From assembly GCA_910574455.1 (NCBI GenBank), contig CAJSYZ010000008.1, positions 4,280,707 to 4,344,706 of the forward strand: DNA of 64,000 nucleotides. Reading direction: 5' to 3'. Position numbers and translations under genes: made by a program. A model generated the notes under the pieces. It worked only from the letters and a program-made list of their open reading frames with translations. It was not told the origin of the DNA and did no database searches. Within the stretch, counting starts at the first letter, position 1; the number at the start of each line of letters is the position of its first letter. Source of the stretch: Trichaptum fuscoviolaceum (taxonomy: Eukaryota > Basidiomycota > Agaricomycetes > Hymenochaetales > Trichaptaceae). Positions 47,750 to 60,558 of this stretch are shown piece after piece.

Positions 47750-50700
47750 TCGTCTCTTCCACGAAACCTTTCCTCCACACATACTGCAAAAGTCTGCACT
47801 TGAGCACACTATAACCATTGTCTCACCTCACGAGCCGTACTCGTTATTGCGCTCGCGAACGCTCTCGTCAGTTGTTGGCAATTTGAAAGGAACGGCTTCA
47901 ACGAAGGATACGTAGTGGAAAAATGGCTGATAGATTGTTGTGGGAGAATTCACCCTGGAGTTCGCTGAAAAGGCCCTTGCTCTAGAGTGACTTAGGCTTC
48001 TGATAGGGGCGACAAGTCAAGCAGCCACAAGAAATCCTCTTTGAGCTATTTCCCGGCACCAAAAGAGGAGCGTGTCGGTGGGTCGCAAAATATCCGTGGT
48101 CTTCATCATGTGTTAGCACTGTCTTGGGGCTCGAAGTCAACCTTATTGTCATGATCCTTGTACAAAGGTGTAAGTGCTGTACTCCTTATTGCTAGGAAAG
48201 TCATCTGCTAATAACCTTACGTCTAACTACAAGTGTGCCTCTAAAAGTAGGTTAGAGTAGTTCGCGGAGCAAACTGAAGGAGTTGGAAAAGGGCCGCGTT
48301 CTTAGCTTTTGGGAAAAGTGGTGTTGTATTTACCTGTGAGTAGCTTAGAACTGAGCCATCAGCTTCACAAATCAACTCTAATTACTTCAGCAGTTCTGTT
48401 TCTGACAAGTGCTTTGCGCACCTCTGGTGTCTGGAGTTACTGCGGCAAACGCATTCAACTTGAGAGAACGTTTTCTTAGGTAGCGCTGAAGAACACCGAA
48501 TATGGTCTGCATGGGCGGTATGAATATTTCGTCAACCCAGCGCTTTACAGGATTATATAGTAAGGTACAGATGTTAACGCTCGCCACTCAAGCAGAACTT
48601 TCTCATGGGCAAAAATCTGGAGCATGGCCATCTCTTATTTTTGCAAGCCTCGAGGATGTCTCATGCCCGGGCACAGCGGTGCAATTTGAACTCGACCGGT
48701 GCTTTCTCTGCCCATTCACGGTTTTTACTATTTGAATGTGCGTCTATAAGTCTACCTGAGTCTCTACTCCTCATCGCGCGCTAATTGGTTTCCCTCGGGC
48801 GCGAATAACGATGACTTACATCCACTTCTTCCATTCTAAGCGGATGTAAGTAAACGTTATCTTAGACGTTTACCCATATTCGGGCTGCCTCGTATGATGT
48901 TAATTGAGACTGCAATCGCATCGGCCGAGAGAGAACTGAAGAACGATGTAGTGTCTTCAGCCCTACTCTGTGAGTATCCTGCCATTGATCGGAAATCTTA
49001 CATAAATGTGTATTAACATCGGAAGGGTGCGATACGTTCTGCATGTCTATTGCTAGTGTCAAAGTAAGTGTTGTGTGTGGAGCTCTCCTTAACATTCTGC
49101 TTATTCGCGATCGTGCTCATTAAGCTAGGTCTGAGACCATGCAACCAGATCGCTTAATTCTTGAACACTTGATGGACGAGTCCTATTTCTGTGCCCTGGA
49201 AAATAAAAATGACATTGACAGCCTTCGACGACAGAAACCTGAATCGATAAGTAATTATCGTCGCCGTGAAGACCGGATGCCCCAGAAGAAGGAGCGAGGA
49301 AGCTCTGAAGACTACATGATCCAGACCGGGGCGCAGTCCCTATCAAGGGAGGCAAAGAAGTGCATAAGGCGTTAATTACAGCATGGAGCAGGTTATTTCA
49401 CGAACGTGTAAGTAAGTCACCTTTCCTTCCTTCAAGAACAAGCCGTTGATCACAATATTCTCATGCATTGTTGTGTAGACTCGCGAGGTGGTCAAATTTC
49501 TGCGAAGTAGTGAGCCTTATCAAATCGAGACCGTGACAATAATAGACAAACTCGTGCGCAGAGCATAGCCGGACATATAAAATGGGACGGCACATGCACC
49601 TGGTGTCCTCATCTGACACAACTCACTCAACATTGCTCAGATGTACAACGCTTTGACACGCCTCACAATCGCTTTGTTCGTGCTTAAGGCCCGTTCAGAA
49701 AGCATAGGTGCAGGTGAAGGTGAAAACTCCACGAAATCCGACTCAGGCATAGGCGACGCAATTGGGGATGCGATCGATAATAGTGGTCATCTATCGCGCA
49801 CGGATATCATATTGAGTAAGAGCCTCGAAGATGGGCACTTGATATTTTCACATTTACTAATCTGCAATCTCTCAAGTTTCTGTTTTTATACCCATTGCTT
49901 TTGTTCTTGCCTGTTTCACCAAGATGATGCATATGCAGAGACAGAGAGGCTGAATGGCAGCAAGTTGTGGTGTTGGGGACTTACAGAAATGTACGTTTAC
50001 AGATCCGTTGCTTTACACTATTGATATAATGTGCTTTCTCGTAGACGAATCCCTCTGCTTGCGCTTCAGTCCGTACATCCATCTTGACGCATTCTACCAT
50101 TTCCCGGCGCATTCTATCTTGGCTTTCTTTGTCACACGTTCATGACAACACCCTACATTCTTGGCATACTTGTTTCTTCAGGGCTATATGTTCTACTCAT
50201 GATGTTGTATCTTCCTGTGCACTTGTGCTTTCATTTGCGACATGCTTCTAAGTCCAAAAATGTGCCCAGATGAGCCTGCAAAATTCACATCTATGTACCT
50301 CAGCTTATCAATCTCCTGTGAGAAACGTACGAGAACTGGCTTCTCCAGGTCGGTTGAGCTCAATTCCAGAAAAGAACATTTCCTTCTCAAACACACGAAG
50401 TGCAGTTGTTAACGAGGCAGTGAGCCGGTGGAGCTGAGCCTGAGGCTGCGGAATGTAGATCTTGACTCGCCCTGACTGGTCACTAATCTTTCCCTTGGCT
50501 ACCATAAACAACTTCCACACATTTACTCAATTATAATATTACACACAACCTCCTTACGTGCCTATAGCTCCCGCGTCAAGCGCACTGGTCATGAGAGATT
50601 GCGTTCTCTGGGTGGACTAGCCTTAACTCGCGGCGCTAAAGAATTCCGTAATGCATGGACGCACGGGCCCGTTAGTACTGACGAGCTTATACTGAGCATG

Positions 50701-51900
50701 CAATCTGGTGCTTCGTGTCTTCCTTCCACGAAGAAGACGAGCTGTACATCATCGGTCGCTGAATCCTGATGTACTCCGGGCAGTATTGCATAGGGGAAGT
50801 AGGTAGACTCCTAAGTAAGCGCCAATCATCAGCGCCGTCTATGAATAACATGGAGAGAAGCCCTGATAGACCCGCACAAATGAAGATAGAGGTCACATCT
50901 CAGATATTATATGCGCAGTAAGGCCATTGCTATCTTTCACTGAACTAGCGTGTGCGCTTTCATCTGAAGCGGCCTCTTTGATTTCCTTTAGGCACGTTTG
51001 CACTCCATATCTGTCATTGATCGTTTAACAGCGGTCCCTATGATCAATTAGACCTTACACGACAGTACATGTTACCTACCTCAAGTTAATGTGCCTCGGA
51101 GACAAAAGAATGTACGGTCCTATGCGATAGCCGGGATTAAGGAATATTCCTACTGTAAAGGGCTTACTGTTTCCCGAATGAAATCATTTAAGGAATAGAC
51201 TAGTTAGTTACAGATCTACAATGAGCAGGATTGGTTTTGTTGAGGCGTTGACGCAGTAGAAGAGAGGGAGCGACGCCAAGGCTCGAGGCAGCGCTTCTTG
51301 AAGTTCAAAGTCTGACTAATATTGCCCCTTTTGGCAGCCAGTGCCACCGTGCCAGTGACTGCGCGGTGCCAGCAGTGGGTGCAGGGTGCAGAGTGCGGCC
51401 GCACCGTTCTTAACCTACGACGCTGCGTTGGACTCTCCATTGGTAACGATTCGTTCACCTAACAGCCACTTGCGTGTCATCAGATAGCTGCGACGTGCCA
51501 TATTCCTCTAATCAACCTCATGAGGTTACGATCAATATTCGAGTTCATCTAGCTGCTGCGAAGGCAAAGCAAAAGCGGGCAGCCTGAGTACTGGCAACGG
51601 CTTCTGGCGATTAAGATAGAAAGTCGCGCTGGACGCACGGGTTGGCTACAACGTGGGACAAGTTATACTCGAAAATCTGCAAAAATTGGAAATGAGTAAG
51701 ATCTCCACTGCACAAAGATACTCATCACACTTCCTTTCGGCAGAATAAACGGCAGCTGTTTTTCTTACCGTCTCGCCTAAGTGTGACGTGGAAATAGGCT
51801 TTGCAAAGCAACGCGCCTTGGCGATCGATGAGTGGTACAAACAAAGTGTGCCTTTGAATTTACGACGGCGTAGAGTGTGGAACCAATGGATGTTGTTGTG
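47750..51900 (+). repeat. tandem unit B (uninterrupted paralogue of unit A)
   Basis: Collinear with unit A pieces 1362-3480, 8766-8901 and 10185-10507, and with unit C. It preserves candidate coding blocks: 48480-48560 (GLHGRYEYFVNPAL), 48840-49015 (continuous frame with MMLIETAIASAERELKNDVV), 49140-49375 (open from MQPDRLILEHLMDESYFCAL), and a block after the 3' splice site near 49480 (TREVVKFLRSSEPYQIETVT). Frame disagreements between A and B (for example a 14-bp indel near 49300) show decay in at least one. The gene family is not recognised. 50700-51900 holds nothing I can name. Confidence 0.55.
49641..50024 (+). CDS. small ORF B, paralogue of small ORF A
   Basis: Begins MYNALTRLTIALFVLKAR and keeps the family pattern: SIGAGEGENS, GIGDAIGDAI, NSGHLSRTDIIL, LEDGHLIFSHLL. 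The family match ends near residue 77; the remaining 50 residues come from read-through of sequence that in units A and C contains stops, so the C-terminal extension may be spurious or beyond a splice donor. TATAAAA lies 65 bp upstream of the ATG. Confidence 0.45.
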   Translation: MYNALTRLTIALFVLKARSESIGAGEGENSTKSDSGIGDAIGDAIDNSGHLSRTDIILSKSLEDGHLIFSHLLICNLSSFCFYTHCFCSCLFHQDDAYAETERLNGSKLWCWGLTEMYVYRSVALHY

Positions 51901-51949
51901 GACGCTCTGTATCGAAAGTCTTGGATTTGGTGTGAATTGCGGAAGGTAC

Positions 51950-54900
51950 ACATAGGTGAGTAACCTACAAATTGACTGCCAGCATCATGTATTAATTCGT
52001 CTCTTCCAGCTCAGCTCAGTTCGCTGTTCATTTCATGCGTAAGGAATATTGTAGACAACGAGCTGCAATTACTCCAGCGGACTACGAGCAATGCTCCTAT
52101 TTGCGTCACGATGCTGAATGCGGGGCTGCGACTGCTTTACGTGCATTTGGTATAGAATCTACCGTGGAGTTGTAATGAATATTGCGAGAATGTCTTATTG
52201 AGTAGGGGATCCAGGCATTAATCGGTAATGCCGAATCGATGTGCCTGGAATGTTTGATGGACCTGACCCTACTATGGCTTGCAATCTGACTTCCATACCG
52301 ATTTCTGGTTCAGACACTTGCGAGCACCTTGTATCGCTGAATCATTAGAAAGGTACAAATGTTGACACTCGCCGCTCGCGCGCAACTTACTTCTGGGAAA
52401 CAATTTGGAGCATGATCATGTTACATTTCTGCAAGCCTCGAGGATGTCGCGTTGACGGGAATAATGGTGTGATCTAAACATGCCGGGTGCTTTCCTCGAA
52501 CCGTTATCGACTTTTCCTTTTTGAATGTCTGCGCCTACCAAGCGCTCGACAATTTTCCTCGGATGCAAATACGGTTGACCTGCGTCCACTTGCTCCATCC
52601 TATTTCAATGTCGGATAAAGCTGCAATCATATCGAGAGAGCAATCTCCAATTATACAGAGCCCTCATTCGTACATAGTGAGTGTTCTGCTGTACGTGTAG
52701 AGCTACTTATTCTGATTAAAATCTATGTAGAGGACTCTGGTCAATGTATATTGACACCGAAAGGGTCCTAACGGAAATGTTTACAATCGTGATTCTCTAG
52801 TACCTCAGCGGCTTCAATTTACCAATTGGGACTCCCTTTTTACGCTTCGCATGGTTAAATCCATCCACAAATCGACTTTACTCACCTCCAATTATTTGCC
52901 ACTGCCTGAACCCCTCTTCCCAACCTTTAACATGACTTCGCTGTTGCCATGCGGAAGTGGAAGAGAATATTATAAATCGTCGCATGATCTTCGCGCTCTC
53001 GTCGAAGCGGATAGGCTCCAGAAGACATATCGTCTAGCGAATAAAGCTCTTCAATGGTATCGGTCTCCGTGAGGATGCATGACTTCCCCGGATATCAGGC
53101 TGGGAGACAAATTTGGGCTTGACATTACCAGGAGCAACATAGGGGATTTACCGCCTCTCCAGGCTATCGCAGCGCGCCCGACAACTATTTGTGTCTCATA
53201 ATTTGTGTCTGCCAGTAATTGCTGACAGAATGCGGAAGGAAAGACAAGCAACAAGATTCTGTCGTTTCGCCACTGCGTCGTTCGCAGTGAACCACGCTGG
53301 TTGACTCTACAGTCTCCCGTAGCTGCAAGACAAAGTTAACTGAGTGGGTTTAATTTCTTCTTGGGTTGTTCGCCTTACTAGTCAGCGTGCGTAGTGAGTC
53401 CTTGATGTACTTCGAACTTCAATACTTCGGGTGAAATTTACACGTGTAGGTGACGGTCGAAACGAATTCGCTTTAAACCGGCGCGCCGAGGGAATGAAAT
53501 AGGGATAAATAAAATCCCATACGCCTCCTGACCCACCGCCCCATATTGGAACCTACTTCTCGTTTCAATACTCGAGCGGCTCTGAGCTAGCATGTATAAG
53601 GTTCATGTTGGTTGGTAGACACTAACTAGCTTGCCTGATACAGGAATGCATGAGAGAAGTGGGTGCCGTCTTAAAGTTGACACTTGACATCAGCACCGTC
53701 CGCTTACAGCATGCAGATAATACGATCGTGCACGTTCAGACTAGAATAGTCTTGACGTCGGTAGTGAAATCGCTCGGGACGAGGGATATGTCGTGCATGA
53801 TCCAACAACGAGGCTGATGTGATTCAATTGCTGAACGAACGTTCCATCTCGCTCCGCACTAGTATTATAATCTTCCGGACCGCGTGCAAGGCATGGCTAG
53901 ACGTTTAAGATGGGGACGTCGCTATTAAACCACTATGCCCTCCTTTTAACATAACGTACCTAACACAGCTGAGATGTACACTGCTTTAATCCCCCTTACA
54001 ATCGCTATGTTCGTGCTTGAGGGCCTTTCAAAAGGCGGTGGAGGAAGTGAAGAGTCCCCGTCCGGCTCAGGCATAGGCAACGCAATTGGAGAAGCCCTCA
54101 GCAATAATGGTCATCCGACACGAAAGGAAATCATAGCCAGTGAGTGGCTCAAAGACGGATGCTTAATCTTCGCTTACCCGCAGCTTCTCTAGTCTCTGTT
54201 TTAGCACCCATCTTTTTCCTTCTTTCCTGCATCTGCGGAATAGCATATAAGCGAAGGTGAATAACAGCAGCTGAAGTGCTGAGGTCTACAGAACCGTACG
54301 TCGATAAATCCATTTGTTTGCTCTATTAAACTAAAGTGCTTATTGTCAGGGTGGTCCGTCTGCATATCCCACATCCACTTTGACGCACCATGTCTTTTTC
54401 CTTACCCTTGACTGACTTTGTCGCACGTCTATAACAACATTTTCCATAGTGCACTCAAACACTCTACCTTGGCTCACGCTTGCTACTACAGGGCTTTACG
54501 TCTTACTCATAACTTTGTATACTTTGTGTACTGTGATTAAAGACCACCGGGCTCATCAAATACGCAACGATTCCGCGCTTTTTGATTATTTAGATTCTCG
54601 TGCACACCAATGAGTGCACTGAATCTTTCATCAGCACCTGAGAAGTGGTAGTAAGCATACTGCAGATCGTCAGGCTATACATTGAACATTCACATATTTA
54701 TAACTTGTTGGCCACTATTCTACCCTCAGGCCGAGGTCGGAGTTGGAGCTTAGGCTGCGGAGTTTCAAGAGTTACAACACTACTCCTCGGACCTCGCCTG
54801 ACTAATCTTCAAGTTCACCTTTTACCGGAGTCACGGTGGTTTTCAAGTTGCGCTCGACTCTTCCATGTCTATCGATCCATCCAACAACCCATAGTGCGAG

Positions 54901-55600
54901 TCTGCACTCAAACTCTGCTGCTTTACGTCGAATATCGCACTCGGCTTTTCCTCTACATCGCCTCATTAATTGTTTGCACCATGATGATCAGTGGCCTTCT
55001 GTACTATCAATTATGGCGTATGTAGGCCAACTTCTAGCTCATCTTGTTGTCCAGATAAGCCCTCCCGAAGACTGATTCCTTCTCTTCTTCACTTACATTA
55101 TCATAACTTCTTTAACTTCTCTTCTACTCATCTGTTCAACCTGTAATATTTCTTGCACTTTCTTTTAACGCCTCTAGTTCTAGCGACAATAGCGTTGTAC
55201 ATGACAGAATGTTTTCTCTGGGTATACCGGCCATAACCTGCAATTCCGAAGAGATCCGTCATGGGCGCTCTATCCGTCTGATTGATTCTTCACAGCTACC
55301 AATTTAGCTACCAGTCTCTGATTTGGATCTTGTCAATGTCTCGTATTGTCGATCTAACCTAAAGCTACAAAGTTTGACACTTCACTCACTGATTTCACAA
55401 CGCTACGCCATTTAGAGCATGAACATGTCTTTTTATTGCATGCATCGAAGATGTCGTATTCCTGCCAGACATGCAGTTTGGGAGCGCTGAGTGCTTCCCT
55501 TCCAGCCCTTCACTGCTCATCCGCTTTGAGAACCTGCGTTGAACTATCAACCCGAGTCCTTGCGCTCATCAAGTACTGATCGTTGGACTTTGTTCATAAA
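51950..55600 (+). repeat. tandem unit C and remnant D
   Basis: Unit C repeats the landmarks of A and B: CTGCAATTACTCC near 52060, GTTGACACTCGCCGCTCGCG near 52360, GCAAGCCTCGAGGATGTCGCG near 52430, small ORF C, and the 3' block to about 55280 (ATGACAGAATGTTTTCTCTGGG, compare 50590-50620). A further weak copy of the CATCGAAGATGTCGT block at 55435-55470 marks a fourth, truncated unit D. Divergence is greater than between A and B. Confidence 0.5.
53974..54192 (+). CDS. small ORF C, paralogue of small ORF A
   Basis: 72 aa: MYTALIPLTIAMFVLEGL, then a Gly-rich segment, GIGNAIGEALSNNGHPTRKE and DGCLIFAYPQLL. It keeps length and motif order of ORF A (72 aa) despite about half of the residues having changed. 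Function unknown. Confidence 0.42.
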   Translation: MYTALIPLTIAMFVLEGLSKGGGGSEESPSGSGIGNAIGEALSNNGHPTRKEIIASEWLKDGCLIFAYPQLL

Positions 55601-56531
55601 CCGGGCCATCTTGTACCCGCTTCTTATCGTACTTGTTCTGCCTCGTGCGCTGTTAGTTAAGATGTTATTCCTGTAGGTTAAAAGTGCACCTTGTCATGAT
55701 AGTACGCTAGTAGCGCCGAAACATGTGATCAAATTACAAGAAAAAGAGAGCGAGCGAGTTCGAATGACGATTTAGCGGTAATATTTAAGCGACATTCACC
55801 GAATAATGGAACTTTTCTTTGGCTACTCAATGGGCTGAGGCTACAAGTTCTACGTGAGTCACTAATCTAGGGCATAGCCTTTCCAGGAACTTTACATATC
55901 ATATGTTTGGATTTAGAAGCTCTGGTACGCCCCTCAGATAATTGACGGGCTTCGCAAGTTGTAAGAAGCTAGTGCGGTGAAGTTGACATGCAGGAAAACG
56001 TCTTGCGCGTTCGCGTGACTTAGTGATCGCGGCCCCGCACGTATACTTTCATTTCTATCAAAATTTTGATAAGTTCAATATGATAAACCGGATTGGAATG
56101 TTCATGACCTCCTAGTTCACAAGTACTGAATCACGACCGAAAGCGATGTCATCACTGTGAGAATGAATGCGCTGGACAAGGAGGACAAGGACTGGACCTT
56201 CAACCCTTCACGACTTCGCGCCTCTTCCGTTTCCGTCCATCAATCACAATCAGCCCCGAGCCTCTGGGCCCACGGAGCTTCTATTCAACTCCGTCCGGTG
56301 GAGAATACGTTCGGCTTACTGAAAATTCGCTGCTTCCGTTTCGAGCGCAGCGCTGTCTCAGCTCATAGCCTCAAACTGTTCGAACAGGATCAGTCGTCAT
56401 CAGTCTATAGTACTATCAGAAAACATATTTTTATGAGATTCGGAATTGGGGATAGTACATGCAGCGCTAATGGGCCGCGCACATACATTACACGCGCTTA
56501 GTGAAGTGATAGAATACGGATTTCTATACGG
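55600..56531. other. no supported gene
   Basis: A 114-codon open frame at 56157-56501 has no recognisable domain and lies tail-to-tail with the membrane-protein gene. Nothing else seen. Confidence 0.35.
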
Positions 56532-58756
56532 CTACTCGAGCCCGTAGGTTCCCCTCCAAGTACCGACCGTCCCCGGCGCTCCGTGAGCCACCGCCCCTGG
56601 GAATGCTAGGTTCGGTTCTTGGGGCACTGTATGACCAGTTTCCAGAAATGTTTGTGTTTGGGGTATCCAGTGTTGACCATGTCCGTAGATGTCGTTATTA
56701 TTTTGCGTAGGACGATTTTCGGGCGCATCTGTGAGAAGTTATTAGAGTTAGGTTTCCCTACGAGAGCATCGGTAGTAAGCTTACCGAGATGATGAATGGC
56801 TGGCGCATTGGTGTTCGTATAAGCGTTCGCCAAACCGACTTGCGTCTCTGACTGCGCGACGTTGCCATTATGCACAGGAAGCTCAAGCTCGTCGGCGCTG
56901 TTATCGAAGCGGGTTGCAGAAAAGATGCAGTCGAAGACCCAGGAGAAGAGCGCGAGTGAGATTGAGTGCGGATTCAGGGAGCGGCTCAGCGTGTGTGAGT
57001 GTCGATGGAGCCGCCATTTCTCATACACGAACCAGCTCCCCAGGAGGGCAATCAGCGTGCCGATCATTAGTGTGATGACGATCGTTATCACAGTCGTGAT
57101 CACTTCCTGCTCGTCAAAAGATATGATATTAGTTTTAAAAACGATATAGATGATCGAGATCTCGTTCCCCTTACCTGGTTGTCGTTGATGACGAAGCAGC
57201 ATAGCCCTATAGCGAACGTTATACCAGCACAAGACAGAAACATCATGGGTCCTTTCATGAGAAGAGACTTCGCGAAAGCCGGTAAGTGCTTGTCCGGAGA
57301 TCGGCTGGTTCAAAGCATGAGCTCAGATGCTTAATCGACCAATCGCTTGCTCACACATAAGAGGTGCTCCACGTAATCGCCAGCATCGAGCTAATGGTCG
57401 CTCCGATACTGAAGGCCATGGATGAGAGGAAGAAGACATTGGACGCAACTTGCCAGGCGTTACCATTGTTCGCATTCGTGATTTGGAGCATGGAGGCTGC
57501 TACACCGGCGAGGAAGGTCGATGAGGCTGCTAGAACCTGAAAGCGGTTGGTCTGCGAGTCCTGCGTAGCTTTTATGACCGGAACTCCTATTGTACGTTGG
57601 CGAAGTTAGTTAGGATCAAGATAGGGCGGTCCGAAAATTATCTTTTACCTTCGACTAGAAATCTGTTCAATGATATCTGAAGGAGGACTACGCCTCTCAG
57701 AAGTGCAGGGAGAAGCTTATGCAGCTTTACTCGATCAGCGGTCGAGAATCTATGCTTGGCTGTTGCCTCCATTAGCTTCCACAAAATATCGGCAAGTTGT
57801 GAATGGTACTCACTGCCCATTGAACGTTCAATCCATCTCGCGTGTTCCTAACGTTTGAAGTTCATTTCAACAGCTTCCCGATCTATGGTCATACGCTTAC
57901 CTCAAGCTGTGTCGGGAATACGATCAAGTCGGTAAGAAGCTTCTCATCCTGGTATAGCATAGAGAACTCCCGGAATGCTTCTTGCATATTTTGGAGTGCA
58001 GCGCTCAACCCGAAGAACGCATCTCGGAACTCGCTGGCTTTCTTCTGGTCGCCCTGTTCGACTTCCATTAAATTAGTGAAGATGCTCAAGATCAGTTACT
58101 GTCACAATAGCAACATAGCAGACGGTGCTCACTCATTACGCCTGGAAAGTAGTTCGGAGGATAGAGAGGGAATAGCTTCTTGGTGTTCCATTCGAAGAGG
58201 ATGCGCAGGCTTTCTAGGCGCGCTTCCGCTGTCTTTACGGACATTATAATAGGGCCACACGCCCCTACTGGGCGGAATAGCGAAACACAGCGACGAAACT
58301 ACATAAGAAGTTGTTAGCGTTTCATCTACATACACTAGACCAACATACCTCGTTCTTCAGATACAAGCATTTCCTTGAAGGCGCTGATGAGATAGCCTTT
58401 CGCAAAAGATGATGAAGATGTGGAATTACCAAAAGAAGTCAAAAAAGTTGTTCGCTGGGCCCACAGTTAGCGGGTTGAATGTCCTTTAAAATGAGGAGGA
58501 AATTCACAGTTTATGGTGCGCGTAGTTCTTCCCTCCACGTCCCTGAACTCTAGAATCAGATAAGCAACAGGAGCGTCAGTATTCTCCTAGCACCTCGGTC
58601 TGTATAGCATTACTCACCTCGCAAGCCACCAGGGTAAGGACCAGCTGTGTGAATGTTAAGTCAAAAAGTACGGTTGCGAATATAGCACATACATGCCAGT
58701 GGCACATCTGCAGTTCCTTGACCTGCTACATCTCTTGGGATTCTGGATGAACGCAT
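56532..58756 (-). CDS. multi-pass membrane protein, 11 exons
   Basis: Function unknown. Splicing eleven exons by GT-AG rules gives about 540 aa in one frame. N-terminal 210 residues are cytosolic-looking and helical: MRSSRIPRDVAGQG, AFKEMLVSEER, SLCFAIPPSRGVWPYYNVRK, DIFTNLMEVEQGDQKKASEF, FREFSMLYQDEKLLTDLIVF. After ALLRGVVLLQISLNRFLVEG come the membrane segments: FLAGVAASMLQI, VASNVFFLSSMAFSIGATIS, MMFLSCAGITFAIGLCCFVI and TVITIVITLMIGTLIALLGS, ending WFVYEKWRLHRH. The C-terminal tail is polar and Asn/Gln/Pro-rich. The small proteins suggested by individual open frames here are exons of this gene. Exon boundaries in the first four short exons are the least certain. No damage seen. Confidence 0.68.
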
Positions 58757-60558
58757 TTCACAGGGTTAAGGGCTACAGCCAGGCTATGTCAAGCATTGAA
58801 GGCGTTGCAAGTGAAGAATTTAAATAAGAAACCACGTACGTCAGTCCGTCCAATGGGATGTGAATGAAGTAGTATGTTTCAGGCAAAAATGATAAGAGGG
58901 CCGATGAGAGAGGTTGAGAATCTGATTGCAAGTAACACGAGGAGACCTAGGGTTGAGAGCGGACTTTCAGACTATTGTATCAAGCCCGGCGCTTAAATTT
59001 CTACAACACGAGGCGCTTACTTGAAGTGAAAAGCGTCGTAAAAGCCGTGATTCTGGCCCGTGAATGGCCGTCTAAACGTTCTCAAAGCCAGTCTGTCGTA
59101 CACTGGAACCTTTTGTCCGCGCAAGCTATTCGGCGTCATCTTGTGTTGATAGTTGGAACCCAATGGGCGCTTCGAAGCTCCGAGTCGAATTGGAAGGACT
59201 CTGAACTTCTTCAACTTGAACTTGAAGTTGCGAAGGACTCGGAGTCCCACGCTGACTCGGACACACTGGCACCGTGACTCAGCCTGCCTGTGAGTGGCAC
59301 GTGATAGCTCGGAGCTCGTAGCTCGCGAACGTCACGCGTCAAGTCGCGTCGCGTCTCTTCATCACCGACCACGACAACAAGGTAGACTTCGAGCCTCAGA
59401 ACAGCGTCGACACACGATGAAGACAACAAAATATCTTACAAACTATTCTCTAAGCAGCTGCACCCGCTTGCAACTTGCTGTTATTGTTCGTCAGACGAGG
59501 CCTTCACTAGTTCTTTGCGCTACCCAAACTTTTGCTACATTTGCCAGACGAGGCCAACGTCGTGCTAGCCAAGTAGTAAATACGCCTGCTCATAAGCTAC
59601 CTCTATCTGGCATCGGACGATGTCCTTTCTTCTAACAGAACTATCGCTTCATTGCAGTGCTTTCGTGTCCGTCAACTACCTGTCGGTGACCGAATTTGCA
59701 ACTTCACACCTGTAACTGGCCTATTGAAGGTTCTTTGTGGCCCCTATTTTTATTCGTACGTCTAATCCTCTGGTCATTCTATTAGAGAATTACGAGTCAC
59801 GAAGCGTATAGGTGGGACGCATTGATGGCACCGCCGCTTTCGGTGTTAGGGAAACATGGTAAGTTGTCAATGTCTCCGATTCGCCATGACATGACACTCG
59901 ACACTCAATAGCTCTCTTGTAGCTATGCAATACAATCCATTTTTCCTTAGTGTGTTTGATGTCACGCTTTGTCCGCTACGTGCACAGTGCCCGAGTGTCT
60001 TCGTCAGTTGGTTCACCGCAAGTCTCAACATCACCTGACACGATTCTCCTTCCGCTTCATCCTTGACTGTTAACTATCACTCTAATAGAAGCCTTCCTTG
60101 CACCAGACAACTGAGTCTTGTGTGAAAAAAACTTCGACCTCGACTGCGGCTGCTCGTATGTTCTGGCCTCCTGGGAGTGATAAATGTGTTAGCTGTTTTT
60201 ATTGGTCGGTATGTCATGGTGATCACCATTTATAATTCTCCATTGACGACATGTCTTCTCTCGCTCTCCAGCTCACAAATGTGATCTTGCTCGAAATACT
60301 AATTTATATTCATTTCATGTGCCTCACGTGTGCTTTACGTGTTTCGGTTTCCCACCGTTTATCTATTATTGCGGTGACTCTCACTGCAAGGTCCATAACA
60401 GCTTCTCGTGTTTCGCTCAATCGATCTACCGCTTGCTAATTTGCCGAGACTTGTACAGCGAGCATTGACATTGAGCTTGCTCACCATCATCAGCTCTTTC
60501 TCCTTCGGAACAAGAATCTACGTCACGTCGCATTGCTTCTCCTTGCCTCGAGGATGTC
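58757..60558. other. no supported gene; probable divergent promoter region
   Basis: Lies between the 5' ends of a minus- and a plus-strand gene. Open frames of 60-110 codons exist on both strands (for example 59294-59635 and 60251-60439) but show no domains or consistent splice structure. Confidence 0.4.
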
